Below are positions 45,269 to 56,820 of a stretch of 64,000 bases of DNA, in pieces. Numbering within the stretch: the stretch's first letter is position 1; the number at the start of each line of letters is the position of its first letter. A program made the translations under genes and the position numbers. The notes under the pieces were generated by a model. The model was not told the DNA's origin. It saw only the letters and a list, made by a program, of their open reading frames with translations, and ran no database searches. The DNA is from Pseudoxanthomonas sp. 3HH-4 (lineage in GTDB: Bacteria > Pseudomonadota > Gammaproteobacteria > Xanthomonadales > Xanthomonadaceae), in assembly GCF_006716465.1 (NCBI RefSeq), contig NZ_VFPB01000001.1, forward strand, positions 78,483 through 142,482, in the 5' to 3' direction.

Positions 45269-46087
45269 ATGAACAACACCCCCCAGGATTCCTCGCTGGG
45301 TCGCGAGGTCGCGTATCCCGCGCATTACGACCCCACCCTGCTGTTCCCCATCGCACGCCAAGGCGCGCGGGACGAGATCGGCATCGCCGCCGACGCCCTG
45401 CCTTTCGTCGGCCACGACCGCTGGCATGGCTATGAACTGAGCTGGCTGGATGCCCGCGGCAAGCCGCACGTGGCGACCGCCACGCTGACCGTGCCGTGCA
45501 CCTCGCCATGCCTGATCGAATCCAAGTCGCTCAAGCTCTACCTCAACTCGCTCAACAGCACCCGCTTCAACAGCGACGCCGCCGTGCTGGAACGCATCGC
45601 CACCGATCTGTCGGCGCGCGCGGGTGCCGACGTGCAGGTCGTGTTCGGCCTGCCGCCGATGGCGGACGCGCCGGAGGGTGAATCGATCGACGGGCTGGAC
45701 GTGGAGATAGACCATTACGGTCCACCGCGCGCCGATTTTCTCGCCGCCGATCCAGAACAGCAGGTCGAAGAAGCACTGTCATCCGAACTGCTGAAGTCGA
45801 ACTGCCCCGTCACCGGCCAGCCCGACTGGGCCACGGTGGTGATCCGTTACCGCGGCCCGCGCATCGACCGTGTCGAGCTGTTGCGCTACCTGGTGAGCTT
45901 CCGCGACCACGCCGAATTCCACGAACAATGCGTCGAACGGATTTTCCACGACGTGATGGCGCACTGCCGACCTTCGTCGCTGTCCGTCGAAGCGCGCTAC
46001 ACACGGCGCGGCGGCCTGGACATCAACCCGTGGCGGGCAACGTCGGACATGAATGCACCGCTCATGAAGCGCGACATACGACAGTAA
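45269..46087 (+). CDS. queF: NADPH-dependent 7-cyano-7-deazaguanine reductase
   Basis: 272 aa, the long (two-domain, YqcD/E. coli-type) QueF. It reduces preQ0 to preQ1 for queuosine in tRNA. The catalytic Cys lies in [19 protein letters not shown] (about residue 178), and [15 protein letters not shown] (about 82) is the substrate- and NADPH-binding motif. [15 protein letters not shown] is near the C-terminus. Standalone; other queuosine genes are not in the window. Confidence 0.96.
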   Translation: MNNTPQDSSLGREVAYPAHYDPTLLFPIARQGARDEIGIAADALPFVGHDRWHGYELSWLDARGKPHVATATLTVPCTSPCLIESKSLKLYLNSLNSTRFNSDAAVLERIATDLSARAGADVQVVFGLPPMADAPEGESIDGLDVEIDHYGPPRADFLAADPEQQVEEALSSELLKSNCPVTGQPDWATVVIRYRGPRIDRVELLRYLVSFRDHAEFHEQCVERIFHDVMAHCRPSSLSVEARYTRRGGLDINPWRATSDMNAPLMKRDIRQ

Positions 46088-46104
46088 AGTTACTCACCTA
46101 ACAA

Positions 46105-46133
46105 TTGAGGCGATTTCACGCCCGCGCTATGGT
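46105..46133 (+). promoter_or_regulatory. Promoter of the LysM gene
   Basis: TTGAGG (46105-46110), 17-bp spacer, TATGGT (46128-46133). The ATG is at 46195. Confidence 0.6.
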
Positions 46134-46194
46134 TTCTTAACAACGTACGTGCAACGCTTGCTCATCCCACAGCCCGCCAGGAAGGGTGGTTGCA

Positions 46195-46500
46195 ATGAGC
46201 ACAGAAAAGAAGGCCGACTTCTCTGGCGTCACCGCCAGCGTAGACAGCACGGCTCCCCAAGTGGAGAAGGCTGATTTCTCCGGTGTAACGGCTCGCGTAG
46301 ACAGCACTGCCGAAATCGTCGGAGAGCAGACCTACACCATCGAGAAGGGCGACACCCTCTCCAAGATCGCCAAAGAGCATCTCGGAAGCGCCAATGCGTG
46401 GAAGCAGATCTTCGAAGCCAACCGCGACACCATCGACGATCCCGACCGCATCTTCCCCGGGCAGGTCATCAAGCTGCCGCCGAAGCCCGCCGACGCCTGA
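46195..46500 (+). CDS. LysM-domain protein with an N-terminal tandem repeat
   Basis: 101 aa. Residues 6-20 and 25-39 are a near-perfect duplication (KADFSGVTASVDSTA, KADFSGVTARVDSTA; 57-bp period). A LysM domain follows (about 50-97: YTIEKGDTLSKIAKEHLGS, ANRDTIDDPDRIFPGQVIKL), with the Kbp/YgaU-type pattern. No signal peptide, so it may be cytoplasmic like potassium-binding Kbp, which carries a BON domain in place of the repeat. It precedes a lipoprotein gene by 34 bp. Confidence 0.85.
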   Translation: MSTEKKADFSGVTASVDSTAPQVEKADFSGVTARVDSTAEIVGEQTYTIEKGDTLSKIAKEHLGSANAWKQIFEANRDTIDDPDRIFPGQVIKLPPKPADA

Positions 46501-46534
46501 TCGCCACCCCACTTCATCCACAAGGATTGAACCC

Positions 46535-47017
46535 ATGAAGCAGAATCGTATTTCCTACGCCCTGGCCATTGCGCTGGTTGGCACCATCGCCGTGGCAGGC
46601 TGCAAGAAGAAGGAAGAACCCGTCGTTGCGCCGCCGGCCGCCGTCGAGCCCGCGCCAGCACCGGCCGAGCCCATGCCTGCCCCGATGCCGGTCAGCGCCA
46701 CCAGCGTCACTGTGGGCAACACTGCCGCCGCGGACAAGTCGGTTGCTGCTGTGGGCATGTTCGGCGTGAAGGACAAGATCATCGTGTCGGTGAAGACCGA
46801 TGCCGCAACGCCGGCCAACGCTGCGATCGACGCAAAGTTGACGTTCCAGGACGGTCAGGTGGCCGGTCAGCAGACGGCAAGTGTCGTGGCGGGCGGCGTG
46901 GATACGACCAACATCGAGTTCACCAACACCAACGCCTGGCCCGCCGGCAAGTACAAGGTCGACGTGACCTTGAACGGCCAGCCGGTCGGCATGACCCAGG
47001 AAATCGAAGTCAAGTAA
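46535..47017 (+). CDS. Putative lipoprotein
   Basis: 160 aa. Lipobox IAVAGC-KKK (Cys about residue 23) then a Pro/Ala/Glu linker (about 28-52). The rest (about 53-160) is a beta-rich domain ending KYKVDVTLNGQPVGMTQEIE, resembling bacterial Ig-like folds. Family not recognised. Probably cotranscribed with the LysM gene and closed by the terminator at 47060. Confidence 0.8.
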   Translation: MKQNRISYALAIALVGTIAVAGCKKKEEPVVAPPAAVEPAPAPAEPMPAPMPVSATSVTVGNTAAADKSVAAVGMFGVKDKIIVSVKTDAATPANAAIDAKLTFQDGQVAGQQTASVVAGGVDTTNIEFTNTNAWPAGKYKVDVTLNGQPVGMTQEIEVK

Positions 47018-47059
47018 TCCGCAAGGCAAGTCTCTCTCCCACGTGTGTGGGGCAAGCTC

Positions 47060-47090
47060 GGGCGTGGAGGAATCCACGCCCGCTTTTTTT
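47060..47090 (+). terminator. Terminator after the lipoprotein gene
   Basis: GGGCGTGGA-ggaa-TCCACGCCC, then GCTTTTTTT. Confidence 0.93.
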
Positions 47091-47237
47091 GCGTGGCGTT
47101 TGGACGGGCGGACTGTTTCGGCCGCAACCGCTCCGACCGCGACCCCCCTGTCCCGGGACAGGTGCGGCACGCGACACCCGCATCCATACCCCCTCGTTTT
47201 GCCCTGCGTGCGGCGGCGCGCGACAATGGCGTGCTGA

Positions 47238-49505
<2,268 letters not shown>

Positions 49506-49531
49506 CGTCCAGCGCCTCACCGCTGCATCCG

Positions 49532-49559
49532 ACGCCCGGCTTTTGCCGGGCGTTGTGTT
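49532..49559 (+). terminator. Terminator after icd
   Basis: ACGCCCGGC-tttt-GCCGGGCGT stem followed by TGTGTTT; the U-run is interrupted. Confidence 0.8.
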
Positions 49560-49579
49560 TCCAGTCTGCGATCTCCACT

Positions 49580-49672
49580 GTAGGAGGGGCTTCAGCCGCG
49601 ACAGCATGACATCGCGTGCATCCAGGTCGGGGCTGGCTTTCAACATCCGAATGGCTGGGCAACCCCTTCTAC
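49580..49672. repeat. GTAG inverted repeat pair (family B variant, copy 3)
   Basis: GTAGGAGGGGCTTCAGCCGCGAC (left arm from 49580; key GTAGGAG and GGCTTCAGCC) and CAACCCCTTCTAC (right end, to 49672). More divergent than the other three family B pairs. It ends 18 bp before the next start codon. Confidence 0.75.
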
Positions 49673-49690
49673 AGGATCCGTTCCGACTCG

Positions 49691-50038
49691 ATGGACGACG
49701 CCCGCAACATCCTCCTTTTCTCGTACGGCACGCTGCAACTGGAGAGCGTGCAGCGGTCGTCGTTCGGCCGCCGGCTCGAGGGCGAACCCGATGCGATGCC
49801 CGGCTATACGCGGACGATGGTGGAGATCACCGACCCTGCCGTGCTGGCTGCGAGCGGTGAACGCTTCCATCCCATCGTCAGCCCCAGCGGCGATCCGACC
49901 GACGAAGTGGCCGGCACCGTCTTCCGCATCAGCGCCGAAGAACTCGCAGCCGCCGACCGATACGAGGTCGCGGATTACCGGCGCGTGCAAGTGCGCCTGG
50001 CGTCCGGCCGCGATGCCTGGGTGTACGTGAGGGCGTGA
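49691..50038 (+). CDS. Gamma-glutamylcyclotransferase-fold (AIG2-like) protein
   Basis: 115 aa. N-terminal LLFSYGTLQLESVQRSSFGR is the YGxL substrate loop of the AIG2/GGCT fold; VAGTVFRISAEELAAADRYE contains the conserved aspartate-glutamate pair. Members act on gamma-glutamyl compounds; the substrate is unknown here. ATG 49691 is chosen because the frame upstream runs into a repeat. Confidence 0.85.
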   Translation: MDDARNILLFSYGTLQLESVQRSSFGRRLEGEPDAMPGYTRTMVEITDPAVLAASGERFHPIVSPSGDPTDEVAGTVFRISAEELAAADRYEVADYRRVQVRLASGRDAWVYVRA

Positions 50039-50063
50039 GTCAGAACGCATCCCGCAGCCCGTT

Positions 50064-50155
50064 GTAGGAGCGACGTGAGTCGCGACCGCACGGCTTGGCC
50101 ACCGGACAGTTCGCGAGAACGGAAGGATTCCGGTCGCGACTCACGTCGCTCCTAC
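50064..50155. repeat. SMAG-like GTAG inverted repeat pair (family B, copy 4)
   Basis: GTAGGAGCGACGTGAGTCGC (50064-) and GCGACTCACGTCGCTCCTAC (to 50155). Between the GGCT-fold gene and the convergent small gene. Confidence 0.9.
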
Positions 50156-50179
50156 AGGGAGATCTTTCCTTGACGCTGG

Positions 50180-50407
50180 TCAGCGGAACAACGACAGCGA
50201 GGTCATCGTGCGCAACCGACGCGCACTGAGTCGTTCCAGGGCACGCCGGTGCCGGACCGTGCCCGCCGCATCATGCACGTGGTGGGGGTGGTCTTCCTGT
50301 GCCTGCGGAGGCGCGATGGAATGGACGACATGACCCTGCAGGAACAGCATGCCCTGGCTCATGCCTCCCAGCTGCTGCCACCATTGTTTCCTGGTTTCGT
50401 TTTGCAT
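50180..50407 (-). CDS. Small protein divergent from a LysR regulator
   Basis: 75 aa. Good RBS (ACGGAG, 7 bp before ATG 50407). The sequence MQNETRKQWWQQLGGMSQGM then LFLQGHVVHS is rich in Trp, Gln and His and has no membrane segment. Family not recognised, but the RBS, position and neighbour support a real gene. It is head-to-head with the LysR gene (109 bp apart), the usual place for a LysR target. The C-terminus is basic (RALERLSARRLR). Confidence 0.6.
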   Translation of the reverse strand: MQNETRKQWWQQLGGMSQGMLFLQGHVVHSIAPPQAQEDHPHHVHDAAGTVRHRRALERLSARRLRTMTSLSLFR

Positions 50408-50516
50408 GGGACTGCTCCGTGGCGCCGGCTTCCGGCTTGAAGGACTACCAAGCTAGGCGCATCATCGGCACTGAAAAAGCGAAACCTCCGCAACCCAGCC
50501 TTGAGGTGGATTCAAG

Positions 50517-51395
50517 ATGAGCCGGCTCCCGCTGGACCAGGTGGACGCGTTCGTCACCGCTGCCCGCCTGCGCAACCTGACGCGTGCGGCCGAGGCCATG
50601 CACCTCACCGTCAGCGCGCTGAGCCATCGCATGCGACTGCTGGAGCAGCGCCTGGGCCACAAGCTGCTCGCACGTGGACCGCGCGGCGTGGAACTGACGC
50701 CGGATGGGCAGCGCCTGTTCGACGCGATCTCGGGCCCGCTCGACACCATCGACCATGCCCTGCGTCGCGCGACCTTGCGCAACGATCACACGGTCACGCT
50801 GAGCCTGATCCCGTCGATGGCGACCGCATGGCTGGTACCGCGCCTGCCCGCCTTCCTCGCAGCGCATCCGGAACTGGGCCTCAACCTGCAGTCGAGCACG
50901 CACGTGGTCGACTTCGAGCGCGAACCCGTGGACCTGGCGCTGCGCCTGGGGGGTGGCCGTTGGCAGAACGTGCATGCCGAGTTCCTGTTCCACGAATGGA
51001 TAACGCCGGTGGCCAGTCCCGCGCTGGTGAAGAAGCACGGCAAGCCGGCGCCGGACCAGATGGCGAAGCTGCCATTGCTCGGCGACCCCGCCAATCGCTG
51101 GAAGGACTGGTTCGAGCACTTCGGCGGGCAACCGCCCACGCGCTACGTGGCGCAGTTCGACGACACCGAAACGCTGCACCAGGCCGCAGCGCAGGGCGTC
51201 GGCGTGGCGCTGGCGCGCTGGACGCTGGCCGAGCCGCTGGTGAAAGCCGGGCGGCTGGTGACGCTGACGAAGAAGCGACTGCAAGCCGACTTCGCGCACT
51301 ACCTGGTCTATCCCGAACGCAGCCTCGCGCATCCCGGCTTTCGCAAGGTACGTGGCTGGTTGCTGGAACAGGCAGGCATCGCGGTGGAGCGATGA
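50517..51395 (+). CDS. LysR-family transcriptional regulator (GcvA-like)
   Basis: 292 aa. N-terminal HTH: AFVTAARLRNLTRAAEAMHL and TVSALSHRMRLLEQRLG (about residues 10-48). The C-terminal effector domain (about 90-285) has the GcvA-like pattern FEREPVDLALRLGGGRW. The signal is unknown. Divergent from the small gene at 50180 and followed 30 bp later by aceK; it may control either. Confidence 0.92.
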   Translation: MSRLPLDQVDAFVTAARLRNLTRAAEAMHLTVSALSHRMRLLEQRLGHKLLARGPRGVELTPDGQRLFDAISGPLDTIDHALRRATLRNDHTVTLSLIPSMATAWLVPRLPAFLAAHPELGLNLQSSTHVVDFEREPVDLALRLGGGRWQNVHAEFLFHEWITPVASPALVKKHGKPAPDQMAKLPLLGDPANRWKDWFEHFGGQPPTRYVAQFDDTETLHQAAAQGVGVALARWTLAEPLVKAGRLVTLTKKRLQADFAHYLVYPERSLAHPGFRKVRGWLLEQAGIAVER

Positions 51396-51425
51396 CTCCA
51401 GCGGACGGCGGCTAACATCGCGCGC

Positions 51426-53135
51426 ATGGTCCACGACGACGCCATCGCCCGCCTGATCCACGACGCCTTCGCGGACTACCACGCGCGGTTCGCCGAGATC
51501 ACGCAGCGTGCGAAGGGGCGGTTCGAGACGATGGACTGGGCGGGCGCCCGTGCCGATGCGGTAGAACGCATCGAACTGTACGACCAGTGCATCGCCGAGT
51601 GCGCGCTGCGGCTGCAGTCGGTACTGCTGGGACAGACCCATGACCGGACGCTGTGGATCGCCGCGCGTACGGCGTTCGAAAGATTGGTCGCCGGACAGAT
51701 CGACCGCGAGCTCTACAAGACGTTCTACAACACACTCAGCCGGCGCTTCCTGCGTATCCGCGGCGTGGATCCGGCGCTTGAGTTCGTGGCGCTGGATGTC
51801 GAACCCACCGACGCCATCACCCACCCGGTCGCGCGCCACAGCTACGCGGTGTCCGAGCAGCGGCCGACCGACACCTTCGCACGCGTGTTGGCGGACTACG
51901 GTTTCGACGTTCCCTACGCGCACCGCACGCGCTGCGCGGCGGCGATCGCGGTGCGGCTGCAGGACGACCTGGCGCACTGGGGCGCGAACCCGGTACGCGG
52001 CATCGAGCTGCTGGACACCGTGTTCTACCGCGAACGGCGTGCCTATCTGGTGGGCCGCGTGTTCGGAGAACACCGGTTCTCGCCCTGTGTCATCGCCCTG
52101 ATCAACGACGGCGGACAGCTGAAGGCCGAAGCGGTGCTGACCCATCGCGGCGACGTGGCACACTTGTTCGGCACCTCGCGCAGCTATTTTCACGCCGATC
52201 TGACGACGGTCGGCGACGCGGTGGTGTTCCTGCGTTCGCTGTTGCCGGGCAAGCCGATCGACGAGATCTATACCGTGCTCGGCCGCGCCAAGCAGGGCAA
52301 GACCGAGCGCTACCGGACGTTCTTCCATCATTTCGCCGCGCTTCCGGACGAACGGCTGGTGCACGCCGAGGGCACGCGCGGCATGGTGATGGCCGTGTTC
52401 ACCTTGCCCAGCTACCCACTGGTATTCAAGGTGATCCGCGACCGCTTCGCCTACCCGAAGGCGATGAGCCGGCAGGACGTGGAGGACAAGTACGACCTGG
52501 TGTTCCACCTGGACCGCGTCGGCAGGCTGCTCGATACGCAGGCGTTCCGTTTCCTGCGCTTCCCGCGTGCGCGTTTCTCGCCTGAACTGCTGCAGGAACT
52601 ACGTGAGAGCTGCGGCCAGAGTATCAGCGAAGACGGCGACGACCTGGTCATCCACCTGTGCTACGTGCAGCGTCGCTTGCGGCCGCTGAATCTGTACCTG
52701 CGCGAGCAGAAGGCGGATGCGGCACGCATCGCTGCGCTCGACTACGGGCAGGCGATCAAGGACATGGCGCGCAACAACATCTTCCCTGGCGACATGCTGC
52801 TTAAGAACTTCGGCGTGTCGCGCCACGGCCGCGTCGTGTTCTACGACTACGATGAACTCCGCCTGCTCACCGATTGCCGGTTCCGCGACTGGCCGCAACC
52901 GGCGACGTACGAAGAACAGATGGCGGACGGCCCCTGGTTCCACGTGGACGCGGGCGACGTGTTCCCCGAGCGCTTCCCGCAATTCCTGGGCCTGCCCGAA
53001 CTGCAGGCGAAGGCCTTGAAGGCCGCGCATGGCGACCTGTTCCGTCCCTCCTGGTGGCGCGACCTCCAGTCGCACCTCGCCGACGGCGACTACCCGGATA
53101 CTGCGCCTTACCCGGATGCATTGAAACTGGCGTGA
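51426..53135 (+). CDS. aceK: Isocitrate dehydrogenase kinase/phosphatase
   Basis: 569 aa, normal length. It phosphorylates and dephosphorylates isocitrate dehydrogenase to switch between the TCA cycle and the glyoxylate shunt. The ATP-binding motif [20 protein letters not shown] is near residue 318, followed by [19 protein letters not shown], and [20 protein letters not shown] with YDYDELRLL (about 455-480) is the kinase-fold metal site. Known targets are dimeric enzymes, while the icd gene nearby encodes a monomeric one. No aceA/aceB here. Confidence 0.97.
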   Translation: MVHDDAIARLIHDAFADYHARFAEITQRAKGRFETMDWAGARADAVERIELYDQCIAECALRLQSVLLGQTHDRTLWIAARTAFERLVAGQIDRELYKTFYNTLSRRFLRIRGVDPALEFVALDVEPTDAITHPVARHSYAVSEQRPTDTFARVLADYGFDVPYAHRTRCAAAIAVRLQDDLAHWGANPVRGIELLDTVFYRERRAYLVGRVFGEHRFSPCVIALINDGGQLKAEAVLTHRGDVAHLFGTSRSYFHADLTTVGDAVVFLRSLLPGKPIDEIYTVLGRAKQGKTERYRTFFHHFAALPDERLVHAEGTRGMVMAVFTLPSYPLVFKVIRDRFAYPKAMSRQDVEDKYDLVFHLDRVGRLLDTQAFRFLRFPRARFSPELLQELRESCGQSISEDGDDLVIHLCYVQRRLRPLNLYLREQKADAARIAALDYGQAIKDMARNNIFPGDMLLKNFGVSRHGRVVFYDYDELRLLTDCRFRDWPQPATYEEQMADGPWFHVDAGDVFPERFPQFLGLPELQAKALKAAHGDLFRPSWWRDLQSHLADGDYPDTAPYPDALKLA

Positions 53136-53202
53136 CCGCGCGCATGCGGACTCGACCCGCATCGCGCTACCCTTGCCGGCATACGGAGAACGCTGTCCTG
53201 CC

Positions 53203-55908
53203 ATGAGCACCTACCGTCTCGATTCGATCTTCCGGCCGCGTGCCGTGGCGGTGGTGGGCAGCCAGTCGCGACCGCGGTCGGTCGGTCGTGCGGTGGTCGA
53301 GAACCTGCGCGCCGCTGGCTTCGAGGGCCAGATCGGGCTGGTGAACAAACACCCGACGCCGATGGACGGCGTGGCGACCGTGCGGCATCTTCGCGACCTG
53401 CCGTGGACGCCGGACCTGGTAGTGATCGCCACGCCGGCGGCGACCGTGCCGCAGCTAGCGGCAGAAGCGGCGGAAAAAGGGGCCGGCGCCGTGGTGGTGC
53501 TGACCGCCGCGATGGGCAGCGGCCCAGGTTCGCCCGCCGCGCAACTCGAAGCCCTCACGCGCGAGAAAGGCCTGCGCGTGCTGGGTCCGAATTGCCTTGG
53601 CGTGATCGCCCCGCACGCGCGCCTCAACGCCAGCCTCGCGAGCCGTTTTCCGAAGGCCGGCGACCTGGCGCTGATTTCGCAATCGGGCGCGATCTCCGGC
53701 GGCTTGGTGGAATGGAGCATGAGCCAGCCGGTCGGCTTCTCCGCCGTCGTGTCGCTGGGCGATGCGCTGGACGTGGATTTCGCCGACTTGCTGGACTACT
53801 TCGCCACGGACACGCGCACGCGCGCGATCCTGCTGTACGTGGAAGCCATCCATGATGCGCGCAAGTTCATGTCTGCCGCGCGCGCGGCGGCGCGTACAAA
53901 ACCGGTGGTGGTGGTGAAGTCCGGACACAGCGGCCGCGCACAGGTGACGCCCGCGGGGAGTACGCACACGCAGAACCTGGCACGCCCGAACGCGGTCTAT
54001 GGCGCGGCGTTCCGCCGCGCCGGCCTGCTGCGCGTGCGCTCGCTGCACGAGCTGTTCGCGGCCGCACGCACGCTGGGCCAGGTGCGTCCGTTCCATGGGC
54101 GTCGCCTGGGGATCCTGACCAACGGCGGCGGCGTGGGGGCACTGTCGGTCGATCATCTTTACGAACAGGGCGGCACGCTGGCGACATTGTCCGATGCCAC
54201 CCGCGATGCATTGGACCGCATCCTGCCGGTGGGCTGGTCGCGCACCAACCCCGTCGACCTGCTGACCGACATCGATGCCGACCGTTACGCGGCGACGATC
54301 GAGGCCCTGCTTGCCGATCCGGAAAATGATGCATTGCTGGCAGTCAACGTGCCGACCGTGCTGTCCTCGTCGTCGGAGGCGGCCAACGCGGTCACCCGCG
54401 TGCTCTCGCAGCGGCCGGCACAGGGGGCCCGCAAGCCGGTCTTCACCGTTTGGCTGGGCAACGACCCGCAGGCCGAAGCCGTCCTCGACGCCGCGCAGGT
54501 GCCGCGCTATCCGAACGAGTCCGATGCCGTCGCCGGCTTCATGCACCTGGTCCGCCACCGCGAGGTGCAGGCCGCGCTGATGGAGACGCCGCCCAGCCTG
54601 CCGGAAGACTTCAGTCCCGACGTGGCCACCGCGCGCATGCTGGTCGATGCTGCGTTGGATGCCGGCCAGACCTGGCTGGATCCACTGGCCACCACGCAGC
54701 TGCTCGCGGCGTACGGCATCCCGATGGCGCCGCTGTGGCGGGCCATCGACGCAGAGGATGCCGCCCGCATCGCGGCGCCGCTGCTGGCAGAAGGCGTGAC
54801 GGTGGCGGTGAAGATCCTGTCGCCCGATATCCCGCACAAGTCGGACGTCGATGGCGTCCGTCTGAACCTGCCGAACGCCAATGCCGTGCGCGAAGCCACG
54901 ATCAACATCCTGCAGCGCGCGCGCGAACGCCGGCCAGAGGCACGCATCGAAGGCGTGCTGGTACAGCCGACGGTGCTGCGGCCGAAGGCACGCGAGCTGA
55001 TCGCCGGGATCGCCGATGATCCCGTATTCGGTCCGGTCATCGCGTTCGGTCGCGGCGGCACCGCGGTGGAAGTGATCAACGACCAGGCGGTCGCCCTGCC
55101 TCCGCTGGATCTGCGCCTGGCGCACGAGCTGATCGCGCGCACCCGCGTTTCGCGCGTGCTGAAGGCTTACCGCGATGTTCCTGCCGCCGATGAGCGTGCC
55201 GTCGCGCTGGTGCTGGTGAAGCTGGCGCAGCTGGCCGCCGATATCCCCGAGATCCAGCAACTCGACATCAACCCACTGCTGGCGGACCGCGATGGCGTGG
55301 TAGCCGTGGACGCGCGCATCGCGCTCGCGCGCGGTCGCGCGCTGCACAAGGGCCGCGGCCATCCGCGCTTCGCGATCTTCCCGTATCCGAAAGAATGGGA
55401 ACGCACCATCGACCTCGCCGATGGCCGGCCGGCGCTGGTGCGCCCGGTACGACCGGAAGACGACGCGATGTTCCGCGAGTTCTTCACCCACGTGACCGAC
55501 GAAGATCTGCGCCTGCGCTTCTTCCAGTCCGTGCGCCACTTCAGCCACGAATTCATCGCGCGCCTGACCCAGTTGGACTACGCGCGCTCGATCGCACTGG
55601 TCGCTGTGCATCCGGATACGCACGAGATGCTCGGCGCAGTGCGCCTGCACGCCGACGCGAACTACGAGAAAGGCGAATACGGCATCCTGGTGCGCTCGGA
55701 CCTGAAGGGCCATGGCATCGGCTGGAAGCTGATGCAGATCATGATCGAATACGCGCGATGGCTGGGCCTGAAGGTCATCGAGGGCCAAGTACTGCGCGAG
55801 AACCGCACCATGCTGGCGATGTGCGAAAGCCTCGGCTTCACGGTGAAGCTGGACCCCGACGATCCCACGCTGATGAACGTCAGCCTGCCGGTGCCCTCCT
55901 CCGCATGA
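53203..55908 (+). CDS. Pat-like protein: NDP-forming acyl-CoA synthetase fused to GNAT acetyltransferase
   Basis: 901 aa. CoA-binding domain with FRPRAVAVVGSQSRPRSVGR (about residue 8), ligase domains (LRVLGPNCLGVIAPHARLN, LALISQSGAISGGLVEWSM), an ATP-grasp part (VAVKILSPDIPHKSDVDGV, about 542) and a C-terminal GNAT domain (about 735-895: YGILVRSDLKGHGIGWKLM). Enteric Pat/PatZ proteins of this design acetylate lysines such as that of acetyl-CoA synthetase. The segment PAGSTHTQNLARPNAVYGAA keeps a His at the place of the phosphorylated His of active ligases. ATG 53203 is preferred. Confidence 0.92.
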   Translation: MSTYRLDSIFRPRAVAVVGSQSRPRSVGRAVVENLRAAGFEGQIGLVNKHPTPMDGVATVRHLRDLPWTPDLVVIATPAATVPQLAAEAAEKGAGAVVVLTAAMGSGPGSPAAQLEALTREKGLRVLGPNCLGVIAPHARLNASLASRFPKAGDLALISQSGAISGGLVEWSMSQPVGFSAVVSLGDALDVDFADLLDYFATDTRTRAILLYVEAIHDARKFMSAARAAARTKPVVVVKSGHSGRAQVTPAGSTHTQNLARPNAVYGAAFRRAGLLRVRSLHELFAAARTLGQVRPFHGRRLGILTNGGGVGALSVDHLYEQGGTLATLSDATRDALDRILPVGWSRTNPVDLLTDIDADRYAATIEALLADPENDALLAVNVPTVLSSSSEAANAVTRVLSQRPAQGARKPVFTVWLGNDPQAEAVLDAAQVPRYPNESDAVAGFMHLVRHREVQAALMETPPSLPEDFSPDVATARMLVDAALDAGQTWLDPLATTQLLAAYGIPMAPLWRAIDAEDAARIAAPLLAEGVTVAVKILSPDIPHKSDVDGVRLNLPNANAVREATINILQRARERRPEARIEGVLVQPTVLRPKARELIAGIADDPVFGPVIAFGRGGTAVEVINDQAVALPPLDLRLAHELIARTRVSRVLKAYRDVPAADERAVALVLVKLAQLAADIPEIQQLDINPLLADRDGVVAVDARIALARGRALHKGRGHPRFAIFPYPKEWERTIDLADGRPALVRPVRPEDDAMFREFFTHVTDEDLRLRFFQSVRHFSHEFIARLTQLDYARSIALVAVHPDTHEMLGAVRLHADANYEKGEYGILVRSDLKGHGIGWKLMQIMIEYARWLGLKVIEGQVLRENRTMLAMCESLGFTVKLDPDDPTLMNVSLPVPSSA

Positions 55909-56810
55909 AGCGCCGCACCGTGCTCGTCGCGACGTCACTGGCGCTGGTGGCGTCGGTTGCCGGCGTCATGACATGGAAAGCTGCACCCCTGAAGCGCACT
56001 TCCGTGCCCAAGGCGTCGATCCCGGAAGATGCGAGCCTCCTGGAGACCGCTCACTACCGCGTGCACAGCACGGCCACGCCCACACAGACCCGGGAGATCG
56101 CCGCCGCCGCGGAAAGCCTGCATGCCGCCTACCTGGCGTTGTTCGCAGACCATGTGGTGCCGTCGACTACGCCGCTGACCCTGGTGCTCTATCGCGACGC
56201 GGACGAGTTTGCGCGCAACAACCGCAGCCGACCGTGGGCCGAAGCCTATTACCTGCGCCCCGCCTGCTACGCGTACTACGGGGGCGGAAAGGCGAACCCG
56301 TACCACTGGATGCTGCACGAAGCCACGCACCAACTGAATACAGAAGTCGCCAGATGGCGACTGCCCGCCTGGGCCAATGAGGGCATCGCCAGCTATCTGG
56401 GCGCTGGTTGGATGGAGAACGGCGTCCTGACGCCTGGCCGCAGCGACCCGGATGCGTATCCAATCTGGTGGCTGTCCGGCATGGGGTTGACGGGCAATCT
56501 CCCTGCCGACGTCGCCGAAGGCCGCATCATCCCGTTGCGACAGTTGCTGGAAGGCACGGGCCCCGACATCAACCAGCACGTCAACCTGTACTACCTGCAC
56601 TACTGGAGCCTGTCCCACTTCCTCTTCCACGCGCGGGAAGGCGCGTACGCGACACCTTACAAGCAGCTATTGGCGCAAGGTGCCGCGACACGCGATTTCG
56701 AACGACTGATCGGGCCCATCGACGCCGTCGAATCCGAGTGGTACGACTACCTGCTGGCGGCCATGAAGACGATGCAGCGACACGATGCGGAGAACGGCAT
56801 CGCGCGCTGA
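55905..56810 (+). CDS. Exported gluzincin-type metalloprotease-like protein
   Basis: 301 aa. N-terminal signal anchor or signal peptide (about residues 5-22). Zinc motif HEATHQ at about 138-143 and NEGIASYL at about 158, the HExxH...NE(G)xA layout of gluzincins with Glu159 as third ligand. The family resembles DUF1570. Its ATG overlaps the stop of the Pat-like gene (ATGA), so they are coupled, but a shared pathway is not obvious. Confidence 0.85.
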   Translation: MKRRTVLVATSLALVASVAGVMTWKAAPLKRTSVPKASIPEDASLLETAHYRVHSTATPTQTREIAAAAESLHAAYLALFADHVVPSTTPLTLVLYRDADEFARNNRSRPWAEAYYLRPACYAYYGGGKANPYHWMLHEATHQLNTEVARWRLPAWANEGIASYLGAGWMENGVLTPGRSDPDAYPIWWLSGMGLTGNLPADVAEGRIIPLRQLLEGTGPDINQHVNLYYLHYWSLSHFLFHAREGAYATPYKQLLAQGAATRDFERLIGPIDAVESEWYDYLLAAMKTMQRHDAENGIAR

Positions 56811-56820
56811 GCGCACCGTG

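Noticed and set aside
53455-55938. An 827-codon minus-strand frame opposite the Pat-like gene; similar 817-codon frame at 13710-16163
   Set aside because: Both are antisense to genes with strong domain matches and have compositions typical of shadow frames.
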